The notes: generated by a model from the sequence alone, not told the origin. A DNA stretch of 64,000 nt from Cymodocea nodosa (GCA_036874045.1 CM072336.1:4298001-4362000), one strand, 5' to 3'. Shown: positions 47,402-60,900, counted from the stretch's first letter. Numbers and translations: made by a program.

Positions 47402-47779
47402 ATGAATAATAATCTTCCTATCCGTGAAGACCAGCAGCAGCAGCAGCAGCAGCAGCAGGATCTTTCGTCTCAGGCATCACAAGTTGTAAGCACCCAACAC
47501 TGTAAAAGTTACACAAAGCACAGCCAAAAGGCCCAAAACGGTGAAAAGAAGATAGACCGAAAAGGAGGTGGTGGCTACGAAGATACCAACAAGCCTGCAC
47601 CTGGAAACCCAACAAAACGGAGGTCAGGAGGCGTGCCATCCACCGTCCCAAGTTTATTGGATTTTATTTATGCTTACACTTTTTGTTATCTGATTTTTTT
47701 CATTATTAGTTCCAGGAATCATCGCTCGTCGGCTCATTCTTCAACTCATCCGTCGCCCAGGTGCTTGCAAACACTGTGA
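47402..47779 (+). other. Open frame with CAG/polyglutamine repeat, exon-like, not assigned
   Basis: An ATG at 47,402 opens a 125-codon frame with nine Gln near its start, encoded by a CAG run at about 47,432-47,458. A possible donor (gtt|gtaagc) follows at about 47,487. The following residues look like random translation. The first about 28 codons could be the first exon of a lost or unmapped plus-strand gene, or the run may be a repeat in the distal upstream region of the MYB-CC gene. I do not recognise any family and would not count it as a gene. Confidence 0.25.
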
Positions 47780-48999
47780 ATACCTATAGACAACAAATAA
47801 TAGAATTAGTTTTCTACTTCCATTCGAAGAAAATCTTGAATCTGAAGTCCTCTGCTCGGGTGTTATACGTTAAAATGGTTTAAATCGTAAGGAACAACAC
47901 CAAGTTAGATCAGAATTTTTATTACATTAATTCTGACAACTTTAACCAATGAGATTTGTTCGTTCGATAAATATCATACCATCTTGGTCTTGCCAAAATC
48001 CGATTTAAAAGTCTTCGGCCTAATTTTTTTTTGAATAAATTGACCAACGATTATTCCACGTTGCTACGTTATAAATCGGAGAAAAGAGAGAAATGATGAA
48101 TTGGAGTAATATATATTTGATCTAAAATTTTTTATATATTCTCATGTAGATTTAACAAAATCAATATGTAAGATTAAGAATATAAAAGAGACGCGAAAAA
48201 GAGGAAAAAGATGGAAAGAATAACGAAGAATGGCAAAAAATAAATAATGCATTATTTTTACATGAAATATTTCATTTGCATTTTACTTGCGGTAGGATAT
48301 ACATCCTCGTTCCTTTTTCAAGAGTTGATTCTGACTTCTTCTTTTTTTTTTTTCAAAAATACCCTAAAATGTTGCTTTACGATGATAAAAAATATAGATA
48401 TTTGATCTTGCATTTTTGTTACAAAAAAACTTCGATATCATTATTAAAATTACTAGTGTGTCCTTAAAATAAAATAGTGGTTAAGTGACGTATGTGAAAA
48501 AGAGAGACTTGTCCCTACTTTTTTAAAATCCAATAACAACTCCTCGATAATGTAAAAATTAGTAATATATGCTTTGATTCTAATTAAATCAATACAAAAA
48601 AACAAGAAATACCAATCAGATTTGAATTCATATATTAAGAAAAAATACATTCATACTAAATTTAAGAAAACAACCAAAAAGGGATAAAATTTTACAATGT
48701 AATTGGAAGTGTTGATGCCAAATCGATAAAAAATAATAAGCAAAATCAAATGTTCTTCCTTTTTGTGGTCAACGCTACTTTTTTTATATTAAAATTTGAA
48801 AATACCTTTGTATTTTGATAATATAAAAATCAATGTGAGAAAATAAATTGTATTTCACAAATATCACGAGACAGCTCAACAAAACTATAGATCAAAATAT
48901 ACATAAATAGATACAGTCAATTCAAAAATTATTGACAAAACTTTTAAAATGTTACCAAACTTAAGTATATGGAAGAAATAGATATTTGGAGAGTTATAA

Positions 49000-49750
49000 G
49001 CTTAAGTATTTGAAAAAATAGTTTAAAAGTAATATAAATACCTTTGGAAAGTTATAAAGTTAATTATTTGAAAATAGAAGGTTTTCAAAGAGTTAATAAA
49101 ATAGCTGTTTGAATGATTGGAAGGTTATTGTAGCTAACTATCTAAAAATACAAGGATATTGGAAAGTTAGGAAAGTCAACTATTTGAAATTTAAGTCATT
49201 TAATTTCATACATGCAAAAATTTAGACGTAAATTTAAAATTTTTTTGAAAAGTTAAAATAGCTAACTATCTGAAAAATAGAAAGTTTCAAAAGGTTACAG
49301 ATTGAACTATTTGAAACTAAGTCAATCAATTATGCACGTGCATAAATAAAAATATAACAGTCATAAACTTACAATAAAGTTTAGAAGGTTACTGTAACTA
49401 ATCATCTGAAAGTTAAAACATTTCAATGAGTTAACTACTACAACTATTTGAAAGTTAAGTTACTCAAATATACACATGTAGAATTCAAAAACTAAGTCGT
49501 AAGCTTGAAAATGATGTTTCGGTAAGTTAGAAAAGCTAACTATCCAAAAGTTATATATGTTTCGATAAGTTAGAGTTTCAACTATTCTAAACGAAGGAAA
49601 TTTCACGTGTATGACTTAAATACACATGTGACAAATTTAAAGATAATTTCTCTTCGTAAAAAGGTTATAAATAAATATCAGAATGTTAAGAATGCTAACT
49701 ATCCGAAAGTTATAGGAAATCAGAAAATTATCTTAAAAAACATTTCTAAA
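49000..49750. repeat. Diverged tandem repeat, unit about 130-160 bases
   Basis: The word agctaactatc (or close variants) recurs at 49,132, 49,260, 49,396, 49,534 and 49,693, giving spacings of 128, 136, 138 and 159. Each unit continues with a gaaagtt word, an aactatttgaaa block and often a cacatg/catgca block. Earlier, weaker copies begin near 49,000. The units are heavily diverged. This looks like an old satellite or minisatellite relic in gene-poor DNA. Confidence 0.75.
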
Positions 49751-50900
49751 TGGTAACTTACCATATTTGGACCTATAATTTCAGTAAGTACAGTAGAATA
49801 CATATATTAGAAGTAAATATGATCGTTATGCTTGATATTATAAATATAAATAACAAACAAGAGAATTAGACAACTTTTTGAATATATATATCCATACACC
49901 AAACTCCACAGATATAACAGAACATATTCAAGATCAAATCTTTAACAAATACAAACTCAAGTCTAAAGTTCTCTATGCAAATAAACTTTGATTTCCTAAA
50001 GCCAATGGTTTACTGAAGTATGTCAATTAAAAACTTCAAAGATAAGTTGGTTAAAGTTATGATTAAAAAGTTCAGTTCAATTGGTTGATTATTGCTTTAA
50101 CTTTAAAGTAATTGTTTGTAAATTTTAAAAAATTAGTGAAACTCAAGTATCTTTTAAAGATAGATTAGCCATTAGTAGTAGAATCAATTAAAATCACTCT
50201 GACCGTTATCTTCATTTACTTTGTGTTTTCACTAAGAAAAATCATTTTAAGAACGTTGAATTAAGCTGACAATTAATCATTTATCGTTAAATCTTAAAAT
50301 CTCTCAAAAATTATTAAATCTTACCGTTCACCGTCATTAAGTCTTAACAGAATTATCATCATTTCCTGAAAATATTTTTATGATAGTACGGTAGTCTGCA
50401 TCAAATAAAATAATAAATGCATCAAAACATGACAAATTAATCCGACTTCGAACTCTCACGTGTGAAAATATTGTTACGCAAATCGAAATTTAGCGGGACG
50501 TTTATTTTTAGTTCTTTCTTGACAACAAATAAAGAGGACGACGTAGAATAAACTATCGTTGAATAAAAAGAAATATATTACATAAAATAAATATTTTAAA
50601 TAAATAACTTCCCATTAAAGTGTGTGACTAGAAAGCTGCAAGTTGGGAAATAAGATTTCTTTTTATAATATAATTTGGAAATAATGTTGTTTATCTAAAA
50701 AAATTAGAAAAGGACCTCCTTTCATAATTTTCCTTGACTCAACATAAATAAGCGGTCTTACAGTCTTTTCTGAAAAAAACTACCGTTTGCAACTTATTTG
50801 GTGTTTTTTTGTGCGAATACAAAAAATTACAATGATTTTAAAATTTTCACAATTTTTATATAAATTAAGCACCGTTGGCTTTTAAAAAAATAATGAGGAA

Positions 50901-53900
50901 AAAAAAAACAACATACCGAACGGTGTGCACCATCCGCCAACATCTCTGCCTTCGTCCTCCCCGTCAGGCCATTGCGGGCTTCGCCATCGGCCTCCACCGA
51001 TTTCTACCTGGTTTTTGCTTCCGCCGTCACGGCGTATGCTCTTATCGTCGCCAGGTCTCCTTCTCTCTTTCTTTCCGTACTTCGACAGCAGTTCTTCTTA
51101 TTCCTGACGGTAAACCTCCCCAACCTTACTCAGAACTCATTTTTGTTACAAAAGGGGCATGGTCTATTTTGATAAAAAAAATGATATTTTTGATATCCTG
51201 CTAGTGTGCCTGGATCTTATCTAAGCAACTCTGAATGATCGAAAGAAACAAAAATTTTGCTTGAAAGAGTCATAACATATCTGCTTTACTTTATTTGCCT
51301 TGCATAATAGACATCATACGAACTTGTCTCCGAGTTTTCGATGAACGTTGTCTAGTACTTTGTCTTGGTGCAGTCAACTCAAAAACCAACATCTAAGGGG
51401 ACACGTCTATACTTTCCCATGAACAAGAAGAAACCACATCCTGTCCCACTCAAGAAGCTGCAAGGGCGGGCAAAAAAATGGCACAACCATAAAAAAAGAA
51501 AAGAATTCTGGTGTGTGATTGTTATGAATGGGAAGAACCCACCTCAAAAGATCGGCTTGATAATGGGAGAGTCCATCCCATAACAAGACGGCATTAGTAT
51601 CCTATACCACTGATGCAAGATTATTTATTTGGTCTCATACCTAAATAATCTGTATCCATCCCATCTTATCATGCTTTCTACACTGATACTCTCGTTGGTA
51701 GCCTACTTTGAGTGTTTAGGTGCTTCTTCGGCCTTCAAGTTGTCCCTTTCCATGGGTAGACCCTTGTCCCTTGTATGACTTGGTTCGGATTATGTTAGCT
51801 CTGATATAACTTGTTACGGTTTGGGAGAAATCACTTTAAAATGTTGGATTGATAGGAGAGAGAGTTCATCTTATATCAAAATCACATTAGTGTCTTGTAT
51901 CACTGATTTGGGACAATTTGATTCCATACTCAAATAGTCCATATCAGTGTTTTCTCATTCTAGTTCCGCATGAGGTTGTAGAAGAATAGAAAATTCTTAT
52001 AAAATGCCTCTCATACGTCTTGCATGTTGTTCCAGTAATGACTGCAGGTAAGCCATCGTTTTGCTCTTTTTGAGCAATGAAATATTGTAGTTGGTTTCGC
52101 ACAAAAAAATTTATGTTAATTTAGCATGGCGTAGCAATAAGCATGGTATGGTTTGATAACTTACTTCCTTGACACACAACTTTATCTTTCATTGTTAAGC
52201 AAGTATTGCTCTAGGCTCCATCTAATCCAACTCAAACATGGTGTCATTCTGGATTTTGTTCGGTAAATAGATGATTGTATGCGGAAAGCTTCATTGTCTT
52301 ACCGTAAATTATTACCTGCGGCTAGTGTTTGGAATATTGTTATACTTGCAGGAAGTCCACATGCAATGCACGTGCTAGAAGAAAGATGTATATCAAAACA
52401 TGTTTGCCATAAAAACCTGAAAATGATAGACATCCATCTCATCCGGAGATGTATATCAATGATTTCAATTATAATGTATGTTTCAAGGGTAAAAGCTTCA
52501 AATGCTAACATGACAAGGCATAGACATGAAGAAAACAAGTTGATGAATACAGAAAAATAATAAAAATAATAATAGTTAGAGTGATATTATTTGAGATGAA
52601 TCATGTATATCATTAATGTGTTGGATACTTGGATGCTGAACATGCGAAACAAATGATAGCCTTGGGAATGTAATCCAGGCAAAATTCATTTCATTTCAAG
52701 AAGCATAATGTTAGTTTTTCAGTTTCCTAGGTAGTCTGACTAATGTTAATGAAGTCTACCTCCATGTGTTATCTGGTTTATCTGATAATATTATATATTC
52801 ACCATCAAACTATGATTATTTATTAATGACAACAGCGTTATTATAGAATATAGACTGCCCATTTAGTGAAGCTTCTATTTTCGTGAAGAAGCTTTGGGAG
52901 AAAAGGCTCCTTTTGGATTTTACAGTGGAAGTCAGATATTGCTGTTCCTTCTAGTGCTCATGACATTTTTATATATTTTGAAAAAAAAAAAAAATTTAAA
53001 GAAGATATTTTCTCCTCCTATATGGTACATTTGGCGATACTTTAGAGCAAAATTTGTCTATAACACCTGACTTTCTTCTGCAGTTCTCTATTTTTAATAT
53101 TATGAATCATAATGCAAGCCAGTTATGGCTGATTAACTGCTATTTTACAGTGCACAGAATTCCTTGTTGCTTCTGTCGAGCATCAGTTTCCTGACTGTCA
53201 TGGTCCAGGGATTGCATGCCAAAGAAAGCTTCACCGTGTGTCATAGGTTCCGTTGATGATGCCCTTCACCAATTGAATTCTACTATATGTTCGATCCCTT
53301 TGACTTGCAGTTGTTGAACAGTGTATTCATGCTGGTGTTGAGATTCCAGATCACCCTTTCTGTAGGACTACACAATACGGATACTTTCTGACTTGCTGTA
53401 GAAGGACCACACCATACGGACGCTTGGGAAAACAAAGGTTATTGACATGGGAGGATATGTTGAGGAACCAAGGTCATGCACTTCAAGTGATTCGATTTCC
53501 TTCTTGGGCATGAATGGTAGCACATCTACTAGTAGTCCATATTCTGCTCTTATGTATGTGACACTGCAATTCCTTCGTCATACAATGCTTGCTTGCATTG
53601 TCCACCTGATTTTTCTAGAGCCATATGTAATTTCCCCCCTTCATATTTTATTTTCTCTTCAATCTGATCGATGATTGATGTGAACATGAGTTATGGATTC
53701 TTGATGGATTCCTCAGTGTGTATTGCTGCTGTCTAAACAAGTAATTGACTGTGCAGTGTGCACTAGTGACACAGCTGGTTGCATGTGTTGTGTTTTTAAA
53801 GTTTTTATATCATAGTTAAAATTCTAACCCTGGAGTTGCACTGTTCTTCTTATATAAGGGAGATACTGTTGAACTTTCATTCCACTTAATATAGGATAAC

Positions 53901-54930
53901 TCTATAGCTTGCTGATCCAAACTAGTAAAAAAACGTTCAAAACTTAGTCATAGAGCTGTTGATGTTTATGGTTAAATTTAATGCCTAAAAAACCCTTGAT
54001 CTAAGATGAAGTTAACATATACAGGATTAGAATATTATATAAATTTATTTCATAATTTAAAATATTAAAGTGGACTGGTGCAATGTTTGTGCACTAGCTT
54101 CATTCTGGGTTTAATATATGTTAAGAATTCAAGCAAACATGTTAGTTTCTTTCTACCTTGTCATTGTTTTCTCCTTGGACATGAGTTTGTCTCACCGGCA
54201 AAAATTATTCAACTTTTGTTTTGTTCATCATAGTTGTACTTTGTTCAACTTGAACGAAAATGAATCATCATTGTGGTAAAACAATTTGCAACTGGCTGTA
54301 GTCCATATTTGTTCATAAGGGGAAATAGCCTGTTTATTTTTTGTAGTTTCCATTGCATCATGAACCATTTTTCTGCATCCTCTGCAGTAAAAATTATTTC
54401 AAGAAAGTTTTGTAGTACTTTCTGTGGGAATCACTTTTCTTCGTTCCTGAGAATAAATTGCACCAATTACCTGTACACTCGATTGAGCATTGACTGTTGA
54501 CAGTAAACAAAAAAGAAAGTGCTGTTATTGATGGGCACCCAACATTGGTACAACTTGCAACATTGACGCAAAGGCAAATACACCTTGTTGGAATTATAGA
54601 ATTAGAAACTAAATATGAGTTTACAATGTACAAAGGAATTGGGCATAAGGACACAAGATTTTCCACCAATGTGGAGAGGGTCTAATGGTACGCAAGCTCA
54701 TCATAGATGAGCGTTGCTTCCAAGTTTCAAACATTTATGTGTAGGCTACAACAGAGTAGTCTTACCATTACATCAAGACTCATCTCTATTAAAAAATAAA
54801 AAATAAAAAGCATATTTACCAATATATGAATGCTATGGCATAAAATTTCAGAATGAAGAATGGGCGTCTGCTGCATAACTCAAAATTTTGACAAAGCCAA
54901 AACCTGACTCAAAGCTTGTGCTCTTTTTTC
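50901..54930. other. Spacer: GC-rich exon-like patch, TRIM relic, no confirmed gene
   Basis: 50,920-51,115 is GC-rich with open frames in all plus-strand phases and a donor-like GACG|GTAAAC at its end. It looks like the first exon of a plus-strand transcript but I could not find protein continuity downstream. 51,535-51,965 is a TRIM-like relic (own entry). 52,000-54,930 has scattered open frames up to 93 codons, none recognisable. The sequence is less AT-biased than true spacer, so a non-coding transcript or decayed gene is possible. Confidence 0.35.
51535..51965 (-). mobile_element. TRIM-like retrotransposon relic
   Basis: Two diverged direct copies are present at about 51,535-51,690 and 51,825-51,965. 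They align over 'attgata-ggagagagttcatc', then 'cattagtgtc-tgtatcactgat', then 'catactcaaatagtc-atatc' and their variants. Just left of the second copy, tagctctgata at 51,796-51,806 is the reverse complement of the initiator-Met tRNA primer-binding site (11 bases), followed by tgttacgg, a plausible repeat end beginning with TG. This puts a minus-strand LTR-primer site-short interior-LTR order in about 450 bases, as in terminal-repeat retrotransposons in miniature. It carries no protein. Confidence 0.55.
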
Positions 54931-54933
54931 CCC

Positions 54934-57900
54934 TCAACAGAGTATTGACCGAGCTTCCATCACTGAGCGAGGTGGGTCCAAATCTTTCTCTTGTAGAGAG
55001 TTTCCTAAAAGGGTCTGCATCTGGGAAGCAAAAACATCATCCAAAATCTGCACGTATAGAAAAACTTAGATATTAGTAGAGAATAAAGCAAGAGCAAGAG
55101 GGTTTTTTCCTTAGGTTACGTGAAAAAAATTTCTTAATGGTTTTTCTTGAATGAAACAAAATATAACAGAAGCACAAAGGTTATGTATGTAATTTTATGA
55201 GTTCTGATCTGGTTGGATAGAATGACATATATAGTATAAAGCTTATGAAGAGAAGGCCTACCCCTAAAGCATATTCAGATGCCTTGTACCATATTCTGTT
55301 TTCTTTTCGGCTCTCCAGAAAATTCAAGACAATCTAATCAAAATAAAACTATCAATCTTTGTGTCAAAATCCAGTTGTAAATTAATGCATTAATAGTTGT
55401 TCTGTTACATACCTGACCCATCCTATCCCAGAAACTGCGACAAATTGTAACCAATATTCTACTTGAGAAGGCATTGTGTAGGTTGCAGATGGAATCTGAC
55501 AGCTGCATACACAAGGCTTGCATTCGCTCACGTATCTCAAGTTCACCCTCTGCCTCTTTAGTCTCTTCAAGTATTCGTTTGAGCCTTGTGCTCCTGTTTG
55601 CTTGTGTCTGGCAATCACCGAAATTTATCAAACACAAAGAAAAACACATTTCTGAAGAAACTGATGAGCAAATAGATTTGCAACTGACATTAGTGATGAG
55701 CTTCTCCACAATTGCTTGCACATAGTTTTTGTATTTCTTCCTAAGCATGACAATGATCCCATTCATCTGCTCCCCATAGCCTGCTTTGCAATTTCCTGTA
55801 ACCGTCAGAAATAATGCTTGGGATTTCATGACTTCTTCAACCCCACCATGTAAAACATCTAGCATTCTTTTGAGAGTGTTGAGGAAAGTTCCAAGCTGCA
55901 TGCATAAAATAAGAGGCATTCATTAGACCTGGACACAACGAAATGCCGCCAATTTCTTGATTTTTCAGCACTCACTTGATCAGGAACAATGTAAATAGAG
56001 ATTGATTGCCGCCTTGTGAGCTTCTGGACATGTTTTTCAAGCCTTTTGGGGATGCTATCTCTCAAAGGTGTCAATATGTCACTATATTGTTTCTCTAGAG
56101 CTTTCAAAATGGCACGCTCCACGTTAGCAACAACCTAAGAAAGCCAAAGGCCAATATATAAGTTTGATATATTTTTCATAAATTTAGATGAAATGCAACA
56201 GGAAAACATCAAAAAATTACCATTTCCAGATTTATTAGATATTGAGGCCAACGTTTGATCACCACTTCGTACTCACTTAAGGAAACCTTTATTTGTTCAT
56301 ACATGTTCTCAACAAAAGGTGATGTAGAGTAATTTGTCAATGTGACAGACCATGGTACCTGCAAGCATTTTCCAAGTATTTCTTAGAGGACTAAGGAAAC
56401 TTTGGGAGAACATTCAATGCTTACAAAATAACATCCACAAGAACAAAGAAAAACAGAACAAACAGCATTAAGGCTTTTCCAAAGACAAGAAGATAGAGGT
56501 GCATCTGGAATCACCTTCAGCTAAATACACTGGTAAAAATAATCAACATCTACATAAGGATATACATTAGTTAAGTCAAAATGAAGACTTACTTTCTCTG
56601 CCTTGCAAAATTCAAGCAAGTCAAGTTGCATTTCCTGGATCCACACCAATATGTAATCATGAAATAAGTCCTTTGATACGAAACCTCCATTGAGCGAACT
56701 GAAGTTTACAAAATACGATTAAAATTTTGGCATATAAATTGTGAGATAATCATCTTTTCTTAAAATGGACAAAACCTTTATTAACCATTATGAGAAGAAA
56801 GAAATCCAAAAGTACAACTGCTAAGTTTATCGGTATCATTTGCTGTTACTGTCACGAGTTCTTATCTGCCATATTTAAGTCTCTTTTGATTTAATCTGAA
56901 TATCAAAGAAACTACCTGATATTCCATGTCTGAAGATCTCTTTCAAAATCAGAAGTTGTTGTTAAAAGCTCTGTCACATGCTGTGAAGGCTTAGATGGTG
57001 GGCAAGCTTTGAGAAAACTATAAAGTCTTCTGTATAACTGGTTACTGTAAACAGCGGCAGTTATATTTGGAAGATCAATCGAACTGGAAAAAAGAATGGA
57101 AAGCAATTAAGACAATCAAAGCAAGATAAAATTGACATTCTTACGTAGTAGACAAATACAATGCTTATTATTAGCCCCTGTGTTTACCTAGGAAGTACAT
57201 GCTGATTATGAATTTTAATATCTGCCTCAATTTCACCACCTAGACTAATGCACAGTGACTTCATCTTAAGATATGCCGTGTAGACATTCACAGGATCCAT
57301 GATAGCATCGGAGTTACTTGAGATAAACTCATCAGTCTCTACCATATGCCTCCTACATCTTTTTGCAGCAGCTGTCTGTGATCAATTTATATGGTTTAGC
57401 TATTTGTCTCTGAAGCAGGATCAAGCATCAAAATTAAGACATAGATGCAGCTACTTGGAATGTGGAACCCAAATATAACATTAAAGAAACACAAATTTTA
57501 GCTTATGAATCATGATAGAGAATGTAAACGCATAACAATATTGGAGGAGCAGGGATCGGGCATCAAACTGAAGAAAGAGATGCAGCTACTTGGATTACGT
57601 AAGGAAAATATGACATTGATAAAGGACGGGATGTAGCTCATGATAGAGAGCAAGCACATTCATAAAAACATTGTGAAACATATTTCCATCTTCTTTGATC
57701 ATGATTTATACCTATTTTGAGTTGATCATGATGCATACTTGTATTGTATTTAGCAGTTGTTGAATGCCATATATAAGAAAAGATCTTTGCACTAATAATT
57801 ATCTATGGATCTAGATATATATGTTGTCTTGCCAAACACACATGCCTTTCATGCAAATGGTTTTCAAGAATCTACTTTTATGAGTAGATCTTAAGCTAAA

Positions 57901-60900
57901 AATGAAAAATAGATATACTTATATATTTCTTATTCTCATTTTACTTAATCCAGCAAGAAGACATTCAAAAGGTCATCAAGGATAAGACTGAATGAATATA
58001 TGATGACAGTCTAGACAAAATAAATAATTTTAAATGTTAATAATATATCTTCTGGCTCCTAAAAAGTATTCTTATGTGGAAATGCTGTACATTCTACTTC
58101 CATAAATGCTTAGATATTTCATTCACGACGTTTGTAGTTTTATATATTTCATCTGTGGCCAGTCTTCACAAATGGAAAATTTGCAGATACATTTCTTGTA
58201 ATAAATAACTTACACCCCGTGTGTGTAGTGTAGCATATGAGAACAAGCCTTGACACAATGTTTGAAGACATTCAAAAGATCAGTAAGGATAAGACAATGA
58301 ATTATATAATGATAGGCTAGATAAAATAAATAATGTTGTGTGAGCTGTTAAGAATATATCAACTTGTGGCACCTAACGGTATCGTTTATGTGGAAATGCT
58401 GTACATTCTACTTCTTTCAATCCTTAGATATTCCATTCACTATGTATGAAACTTTATATATTTCATCTGTGGACAGTCTTCTCCACAAAACTCAAAATTT
58501 GCAAATATCTTTTCTTAAGTCGACACAACAGTAAGGTTGTTCCATTGTGACTTGTAGGTCATGCTTTTGAGTCCCAGGAAACAATTCCTCCATTTATAGG
58601 AGTAATGTTGGATACAATTATACTCTCTTCAGACCCTTCATTGGTGGAATCCTCGTGCATCAAAATTGGTCTTTTATCTGTGTGTGAGTATCATTGTTGT
58701 CTGTGTGTGAGTATCATTCACTAAACAAAATTTAGGGAAACAGGCCAATGCAAAATTCTTCTATGATGCTCACAAATTTGGTGGTTGGTATTAAAAAAGG
58801 AGTAAATCCAGTAAAACAACGCTCCCATCAACGTAAAATTTAACAATGATCCAATTGTACACAAAACCTTCTCTCTGCAGCATAAAGTTATTGTCCCTTA
58901 TGATTCTAACTTCTGACTTATAGGTTATAATGGAACAACCTTAGTGTTGCATTTAGGCTATCACTTGGTTGAAGAATTAGTATGTGTTGGAAAAAATCAT
59001 TTCATATCAAGCATATTTTTCAAACAAGGTGAAATTCTTGGGAGGTTGAAAAAACTACATTGAAGGATAATGTTTTCATTAGTAACTTGCCTGGATATAA
59101 TTTCTCAATAGACCCTGGGCTTCGTGAGAGAGAATATCATGCAGAAGAGTGTAAATTTGCACTGCAGGAACTAAAGCTGGTGAGGCAAAATCAGGAACTG
59201 GGTCATGTATCTCTCTCAGTCCTGTTGGAGAAAGCTCATCCAATGATTTGTAGTTCTCAAAAGTAGTTGCGAGGAGGCTCTCCACTTGTGCTTCACAAGA
59301 TAACAACAAACTTCTCTGTTGAATGCAACATAGCCGAAAAAATAAATCTCTTTCTTACTAATCAAAGAAAAAAATTATGAACGACATTAAAATTATGATC
59401 CAAGTCCAAGTTATCACATAAGATGCAAAGACCAGAGACACCTCTACAGGACATGAATATTAAGTCTCCGTAACATAGGGAGGGAGGTGAGGCATGTTTT
59501 ACATGATGCTTGAGAGATTAACATGTGTATTTTAAATCTCAAGATGCTTTTGAAACTGTATCTCCCTTCTACACCATTAAAGTTTTGAAATTTTGGCGAC
59601 TGTGGTTATGATTTAAGCTATAAAAGATGACAAGAACCATGTTAAACTTCATGTAGAACTTTATTCAAAATAAATATGGTCCTCTTTTAAATAACATCCT
59701 GTTTAGTAAAACCTATCTTCATCTTCCTCTTTGAATCAAGAAAAAGTTTTATGTTTGTTTAAGGATTGCACAGAAAAATGACAACATACCTCTTGCCTAT
59801 TGAGAATTTTTCCACTACGAGCCTCCATAACAGGGACAAGGAGCTCATATACAAGTTGTAGACAGTCTTTTGTAGGCGTGGCCACACTCATGACGAATGA
59901 AAGATACCTTTACATAATAGTGAAGTAAACTGTCATGAAAATATACAAAGAGATGAATGTGGCACTTTGTTATTTTTCTCCATAAAGCAGTAGGCACCTT
60001 AATTTTGTGTAAGCATCGGAGACTCCATAATAATCAGCAAATTCATTTAATAACCACTTCCATGACCCGTAGATGTGTAAGTTTCTAGGATGAAAATTCT
60101 GTGCTCTCATTGCTGCCTCCAAAACAAGGTCGTATATGAAGGTTTCTACAACTGGTCCACTCTGGTAAATTGAGTGGAAAAATGTCCGTTAGTTTATCAA
60201 GCATTCCAAAAGAATTAGTTTTAAGGTTCATGAAATTTATTAAAAACCATTATATAAATAGTGATCTCACTTGACTGTCAATTAGATTCACCCTAGTTCC
60301 TCTTTACAAAAAAACACTTGACAGTCCTTGCGTTATTTTCAAGTACAAGAAAGTATCAAAAGAAAATTTATAGGAAAATTCATAACCAAATTTCTGCACT
60401 AGATTGCTTCATTGAAATTTCATATACCTTGCATACTGATATCCATGTCATAATTTCAGTTTTTCTTTATTTTTCCTTGCAGTCTCCCATTCATGTAATG
60501 TAGGGTTTTACATCTGGTAAGATTCACGCAGAATGTAAATTCAAATACAAACCTTGACAGATCTGATCTCACTAGAAGTGCTGGAGCAATTAATGGATAG
60601 TTGTACTTTTCCAACACATTCACTATCGTCAAGATAAAGTGGCCACCATTGTAGCCTATCAATCTGCTGCAATTTTGTAAAAATAATTGCAGTGATTTGT
60701 CTAATCATGATATCAAAAAATTATCACAAAGAATGATGAAGCTCCAAGATGAAGAAAAGAAACCTACGTGAGCATCATTCAGTGAAGAGATATGGACAGT
60801 CGCTTGACCTTGTACTGTCTTATTCAAGTCCTGAACCTCCACTAGAAGGGCATCAGCTTGGTTTTCTGGATAGCTGCAACACAAATTGCCATTTCAGAAA

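Larger units (their letters stand above)
47041..50900. other. Gene-poor spacer with CAG repeat and AT-rich DNA
   Basis: 47,041-47,400 is GC-balanced and CT-rich in places, including gttttctccctagtcccc twice in a row near 47,252-47,287. 47,402-47,780 has an open plus-strand frame with a CAG repeat (see the separate entry). From 47,800 to 50,900 the DNA is AT-rich without any gene. It contains a diverged tandem repeat at about 49,000-49,750. Confidence 0.5.

Noticed and set aside
53447..53674. 75-codon plus-strand frame MGGYVEEPRS...
   Set aside because: It is short, has no family resemblance, and lies in a region without confirmed transcription. It is only mentioned as part of the uncertain 50.9-54.9 kb stretch.
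58564..58575. Possible tRNA gene from the tRNA-like head
   Set aside because: No cloverleaf with acceptor stem could be formed. The tail matches the layout of a SINE, so it is a tRNA-derived element and not a tRNA gene.
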